From positions 1 to 11,146 of the forward strand of contig CANNLB010000021.1 of NCBI GenBank assembly GCA_947505565.1: a stretch of DNA of 11,146 bases. The letters are read 5' to 3'. This DNA is from Acidobacteriota bacterium (GTDB taxonomy: Bacteria > Acidobacteriota > Terriglobia > Bryobacterales > Bryobacteraceae). Positions 8,187 to 11,146 of this stretch are shown here, one piece after another. A program made the translations under genes and the position numbers. The notes beneath the pieces are model-generated. The model did no database searches. It was not told the origin of the DNA and saw only the letters and a program-made list of their open reading frames with translations. The first letter of the stretch is position 1; each line of letters starts with the position of its first letter.

Positions 8187-8459
8187 ATGATCAAGTACCT
8201 CATTGGCCTGCTGGTCTCGATCCTCGCGGTAGCCTTTATTCGGGCCATGAGGGGAATGCTTATGAAGAGCTTCAAGGAGGCTTTGCAGCAGGACGCGCCT
8301 GCGTCGGCGTCTTCCAACCAGCCTCCGAAGTCCGGAACCCGACTGCGCAAGTGTAATACGTGCGGCACCTTCGCGCCAGAGACGCGAATGCTGCGGCATA
8401 GCACCGGCGGTGCGGAAATCTTTTTCTGCTCGCAGGAGTGCGAAAAAAAAGAAGCCTAG
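8187..8459 (+). CDS. Small membrane-anchored zinc-ribbon-like protein
   Basis: The 90-residue product has an N-terminal membrane segment at about 3-20, a basic and then alanine/serine/proline-rich linker (21-54), and a C-terminal cysteine module: CNTC (Cys56, Cys59) and CSQEC (Cys81, Cys85), with His71 between them. Two CxxC/CxxxC knuckles 21 residues apart suggest a bound zinc ion. The layout is like the small PP0621-type zinc-ribbon proteins of proteobacteria, but that link is by memory of architecture only, and the function of that family is not known to me. The soluble ribbon is probably cytoplasmic or periplasmic depending on topology; the basic residues after the helix favour a cytoplasmic C-terminus. 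No ribosome-binding site is evident. It converges on the next gene, sharing the CTAG stop. Confidence 0.78.
   Translation: MIKYLIGLLVSILAVAFIRAMRGMLMKSFKEALQQDAPASASSNQPPKSGTRLRKCNTCGTFAPETRMLRHSTGGAEIFFCSQECEKKEA
8456..8459. other. Shared palindromic stop (CTAG) of two convergent genes
   Basis: The self-complementary CTAG carries TAG of the zinc-ribbon gene on the plus strand (8457-8459) and TAG of the coiled-coil gene on the minus strand (8458-8456). The coding regions therefore overlap by four bases tail to tail and no room is left for a separate terminator. Confidence 0.85.
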
Positions 8460-9286
8460 CGCCCGTTTCGCAGCAACTTCGCCGCTTGGGCGCTCAGACC
8501 GTTGAGCTGGCGCATCTCTTCTTCGGCCTGCTGCACGGACGTTTGAATCCGGGACAGTTCACCCGCGCCGGGATCCAAACCCAACTGTTCCGCTCGACCC
8601 TGCACCCGTAGCGAAAGCGTCCGGTATTGGTCGGTGACCTCGCGATAGCGTCGATTGATACTCGCCAGCAGCAGCTCTCGGCGACGGTTCAGATCCTCCA
8701 ACTCCTGAGCAGATCGAAGGGCCTTCGCGACGCTCACTTCGGCCTTTCCAGCCGCCTCGCGGACCAATTTCTCGCTCGTTTCCAATCGCCCGAGCCGTTC
8801 ATTCTTCGATTTGAGCTCCGCGTCGGTGGCCGCGAAGACTCTTTTGGCCGCCGCCAGCGATTCGGTTCGCTCGTTTAGCTCCACCGCCATCTTTTCGCGT
8901 GCTTCCTTTTCCTGCGCTACGCTGGTTAGCCCTGTTTCGAGATCGTTCCTGGCGGCGGAGAGTTCTTTGCGGACGCCTTCGAGCGCCGCGCGCGTTTCTT
9001 CAATGACCTGGATGTATTCAGTCGATAGCGGCGGGTTGGCGCGCCTCTCGGTCCCGCTGGTGGCGTTGACGGCCGACGCAGTTCCGGGCGGCGTTTCCGC
9101 CGACCTTTCGACGGAAGGGCCTGGCTTAGAGGGGTCCGCCGGGACGGTCATCGATTGCAGCTTTTGCTCGGCGACCGACCGCTTGCCGCGCTCGCGAAAG
9201 AGCGCATCGGAGAGACCGACGACCGAGACGAGCGTCCCTGCGAGAGCGATCCATAGCCATTTGTTTTGCGTTTTATTTTGTCTCAT
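8456..9286 (-). CDS. Single-pass membrane protein with long coiled coil
   Basis: I do not recognise this 276-residue protein. It has a basic cytoplasmic head (MRQNKTQNKW), a membrane segment at about 10-26, a Pro/Ser/Thr-rich spacer at about 47-88, and a long Glu/Lys/Arg/Ala-rich helical region at about 90-275 with heptad-like spacing. The topology suggests a periplasmic coiled-coil rod anchored in the inner membrane. Its ATG overlaps the stop of the VWFA-like gene as ATGA, so the two are probably translated together and may act in one complex. No enzyme motif is seen. Its stop shares CTAG with the opposite-strand zinc-ribbon gene. Confidence 0.82.
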   Translation of the reverse strand: MRQNKTQNKWLWIALAGTLVSVVGLSDALFRERGKRSVAEQKLQSMTVPADPSKPGPSVERSAETPPGTASAVNATSGTERRANPPLSTEYIQVIEETRAALEGVRKELSAARNDLETGLTSVAQEKEAREKMAVELNERTESLAAAKRVFAATDAELKSKNERLGRLETSEKLVREAAGKAEVSVAKALRSAQELEDLNRRRELLLASINRRYREVTDQYRTLSLRVQGRAEQLGLDPGAGELSRIQTSVQQAEEEMRQLNGLSAQAAKLLRNGR

Positions 9287-10179
9287 CGGCGCACCGAAAA
9301 CCGCTGTCGATAGGTCATTTCACAATCCGGGGCCGACAGGCTGACCACCGCGCTGCGCCCCTGCCCCGCGGGCAGCGCCACGATGACGCTCCAATGTTCT
9401 CGTACTTGCGCGAACACTTCCGCGACGCCTTCCGGGATCTCCGACAAGCCGCGGCAGATGGTGGCGCTTCCCCCGGTGGCTTCGGCCAACTGCTGTAACC
9501 CGCGTTGATAGGCATCATTGATCGAATCGACGCGATAGTGGACGTGGATCAACCACAGCGGCGTCTCCGTACCCAGCAGACCGTCGGTGACCTTCTGGAC
9601 CTTTTCCCGAATCAGTTGGTCGGGAAACCGGCGGCTCAAATCGCGCGAGTCGCTCGAGTTGATCACGGGATTGGTGAAGTCTTCGCGATAGTTGTGGATG
9701 TTGCCATCGGTGCAAAACACGACCGCCACCCTCGCTACCGATTTTTCGAGTAACCGATCGCCTAACTTGGCCGCATCTTCGACGGTTTCGAGTAAACCCG
9801 TCTTGCCGCCCCCCGAGTATGCATGGATCGCGGCGATGATCGCCGGGTGGTCTCCGGAGGGATCGAGCAGCACGCGTAGGCCGTCCTGGGAACGCAATAC
9901 GGCAATCCAAACATTGGCTGGCAGCTGCCCGATCGCTGTCTCCATGGCCGCGCGGGCCGCCTCCGGGAAGACCGTATCGCCAGAAAAGTCGAGGACCAGC
10001 AGCACGACGAGATCGCTCGACGGGCCCTTCAACCGCTGCACGTTTGTCGGTTTTCCGTCGATCGTCGCTTCGATCCCGGCCGGGTCACCTTTGGAGACAA
10101 CCATCGGTACTCGCAGGCGAGTCCGCGGGCCGGGCCCCACTGGAGCCCCCAACGCCATCAGCATCTGGCGCCGATTCAA
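9283..10179 (-). CDS. VWFA-like domain protein (acidobacterial type) with altered MIDAS motif
   Basis: The 298-residue product looks like a von Willebrand factor A fold. Hydrophobic strand VVLLVLDFSG at 58-67 leads into the first metal-site loop, Thr127 (GKTGLLETV) suits the second, and VAVVFCTDG at 151-159 is the third. Later LQQLAEATGG at 229-237 is typical of VWFA proteins common in Acidobacteria. The first loop reads D-F-S-G-D (64-68) where the consensus DxSxS has Ser last, so metal binding may be altered. The start is taken as TTG, overlapping the receptor stop as TTGA, with GAGG at 10191-10188, 8 bases upstream; it gives MNRRQMLMALGA, which resembles the start of a twin-arginine leader but the hydrophobic stretch is very short. 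ATGs at codons 6 and 8 are alternatives. The role is probably protein binding; the partner is unknown. Confidence 0.8.
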   Translation of the reverse strand: MNRRQMLMALGAPVGPGPRTRLRVPMVVSKGDPAGIEATIDGKPTNVQRLKGPSSDLVVLLVLDFSGDTVFPEAARAAMETAIGQLPANVWIAVLRSQDGLRVLLDPSGDHPAIIAAIHAYSGGGKTGLLETVEDAAKLGDRLLEKSVARVAVVFCTDGNIHNYREDFTNPVINSSDSRDLSRRFPDQLIREKVQKVTDGLLGTETPLWLIHVHYRVDSINDAYQRGLQQLAEATGGSATICRGLSEIPEGVAEVFAQVREHWSVIVALPAGQGRSAVVSLSAPDCEMTYRQRFSVRR

Positions 10180-11146
10180 AAGCTCAGCCTCAAACCGACC
10201 TGAATCACCCTACCGCCGCGTGAACCGATAATCCGCCCGGCGTTCACGTTCGGCGCCGACACCGGACCGATGACGGGATCCGGGTCCGCCCAGTTGGCGC
10301 CATTGACGAAGTTGAAGCCGGTGGCTTGGACTTCGAGAGCCCGCTCGGTGTCGATCACGATCCGCTTGGTCACCGATAAATCGTGCGCTTGGTTACTCGG
10401 ATTCCGCAAGGTGGGATGAGTGCGCGGCGCATCTCCCAACGCGAAATTCGTTGGGTTATCAAAGGCGGCGGGATTGAACCAAAGATCGGGTGTCGGCTTG
10501 GCGACCTGGGTGTCGACCCCGGGAACGATGTTCACGCGCAGCGCATCGACCAGCCCCCCAGTGTTGTTGAACTGCGGGCGAAGCGCGATCGGCTCTCCGC
10601 TCAGCAGCGTTGTCATGCCGCTGATCGACCAACCGTCGACGAAGTATCGTCTCCAGTCGCTGTAGGCCAGCAGCGATTTCTTCGAACCGATCGGCAGTTC
10701 ATAGACGTAGGAAAGCGAGAGCCGATGGGGAACGTTATAGGCCGTTAGCGACCATTCGTTCGGTCGATGATAGAAATCCTGCACGCCGTAGGGCCCGGAA
10801 TAGTCGTCATCCTGCTTGGATGCTTCATAGGTCGCGGTTAACGCCAGACCGTTCGAGGAACGCTTTTCGACACGGATCGAGCCGGAGTTCCGCCGGTAGT
10901 TGCCTGCGGGCCAGGCGCTATATATATCGAAGCGCTGATACTGGGGGTACGGTCGGAGCTGGCGCCGAAACGCTTCGTTGTTCAAGTCATCCCGGTAGCT
11001 CAGGTTCTCGAGTGGAATGGCGTTCGGGTTCGCTGCACTATTGGAAACGAAGAGCCGCTGGCCGCGGGAATGGGCGAAGGTCGCCGCGACGATCACCTGC
11101 GCGGGAAGCTCGCGCTCGTAGCTTAAGGAAGCCGATTGATACAACG
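10176..11146 (-). CDS. TonB-dependent receptor, Oar-like, C-terminal 322 residues (truncated by window edge)
   Basis: The frame enters from the right edge and ends at TGA 10178-10176. The visible part reads as alternating beta-strands of an outer-membrane barrel, for example YQSASLSYERELP, VIVAATFAHSRG, GLALTATYEAS, HRLSLSYVYELPIGSKK and DGWSISGMTTLLSGEPIAL. It ends VIQVGLRLSF; a terminal Phe in an alternating hydrophobic strand is the sorting signal of outer-membrane barrels. The HRLSLSYVYELP and GWSISG segments are typical of large Acidobacteria receptors with an N-terminal carboxypeptidase-regulatory domain. The plug and that domain lie outside the window. The substrate is unknown; import of large nutrients through a TonB-energised gate is the usual role. 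Its stop overlaps the start of the VWFA-like gene. Confidence 0.87.
   Translation of the reverse strand, partial: LYQSASLSYERELPAQVIVAATFAHSRGQRLFVSNSAANPNAIPLENLSYRDDLNNEAFRRQLRPYPQYQRFDIYSAWPAGNYRRNSGSIRVEKRSSNGLALTATYEASKQDDDYSGPYGVQDFYHRPNEWSLTAYNVPHRLSLSYVYELPIGSKKSLLAYSDWRRYFVDGWSISGMTTLLSGEPIALRPQFNNTGGLVDALRVNIVPGVDTQVAKPTPDLWFNPAAFDNPTNFALGDAPRTHPTLRNPSNQAHDLSVTKRIVIDTERALEVQATGFNFVNGANWADPDPVIGPVSAPNVNAGRIIGSRGGRVIQVGLRLSF

Noticed and set aside
7659..8399. 246-residue open frame on the minus strand
   Set aside because: It lies antisense to the exported TPR protein and the zinc-ribbon gene. Its protein is arginine/leucine-rich and of low quality, with no domain, and both plus-strand genes have clear domain or signal features.
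8811..9344. 177-residue serine-rich frame on the plus strand
   Set aside because: It is the complement of a coiled-coil gene rich in Glu/Ala/Arg codons, which reads as Ser/Ala-rich on the other strand.
9692..10231. 179-residue frame on the plus strand
   Set aside because: It is antisense to the VWFA-like gene and has no domain features. The minus-strand gene has strand and TDG motifs and is coupled to its neighbours.

Overview
The window looks like chromosomal DNA of a moderately GC-rich Gram-negative bacterium, most likely an Acidobacteriota member of the Solibacter/Bryobacter type. This lineage call is inference. It rests on an outer-membrane TonB-dependent receptor C-terminus of the Oar-like kind, a small VWFA-like protein beside it, a MacB-type permease without its own ATPase, and a TonB N-terminus running straight into a polyproline stretch. 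I see no mobile element, RNA gene, CRISPR array or phage gene. The longest stretch without a gene is 140 bases.

Left block, minus strand, transcribed right to left (6825 down to 1): a secreted TPR protein, an ABC permease of the MacB/FtsX family, tgt (tRNA-guanine transglycosylase), yajC, secD, secF and the first 65 codons of a tonB-like gene cut by the window edge. The tgt-yajC-secD-secF order is the classic bacterial queuosine/Sec arrangement. Several junctions are tight: TPR and permease share TTGA, tgt and yajC share one base, and the secD ribosome-binding site overlaps the yajC stop. There are larger gaps before secF (140 bases) and before tonB (106 bases, with two hairpins).

Middle, plus strand (6966 to 8459): an exported protein with a carboxypeptidase-regulatory-like beta-sandwich domain followed by TPR repeats, then a 90-residue membrane-anchored zinc-ribbon-like protein. 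The TPR/permease block and this pair diverge from a 140-base region (6826-6965) that holds a 13-base inverted repeat. The zinc-ribbon gene converges on the next block, and the two genes end in one shared CTAG.

Right block, minus strand (11146 down to 8456): the C-terminal 322 residues of a TonB-dependent receptor, then a VWFA-like protein with a degenerate metal-binding motif, then a single-pass membrane coiled-coil protein. These overlap as TTGA and ATGA, so they are probably translated in a coupled way. This three-gene cassette is the least explained part of the window.

Much of the window concerns the cell envelope: SecDF-YajC pulls exported proteins across the inner membrane, the TonB-like protein would energise outer-membrane receptors such as the one at the right end, and the TPR, permease, VWFA and coiled-coil proteins are predicted to be exported or membrane-bound. 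I found no clear evidence for a wholly new system. The best candidates for follow-up are the receptor/VWFA/coiled-coil cassette and the enlarged periplasmic domain of SecF.
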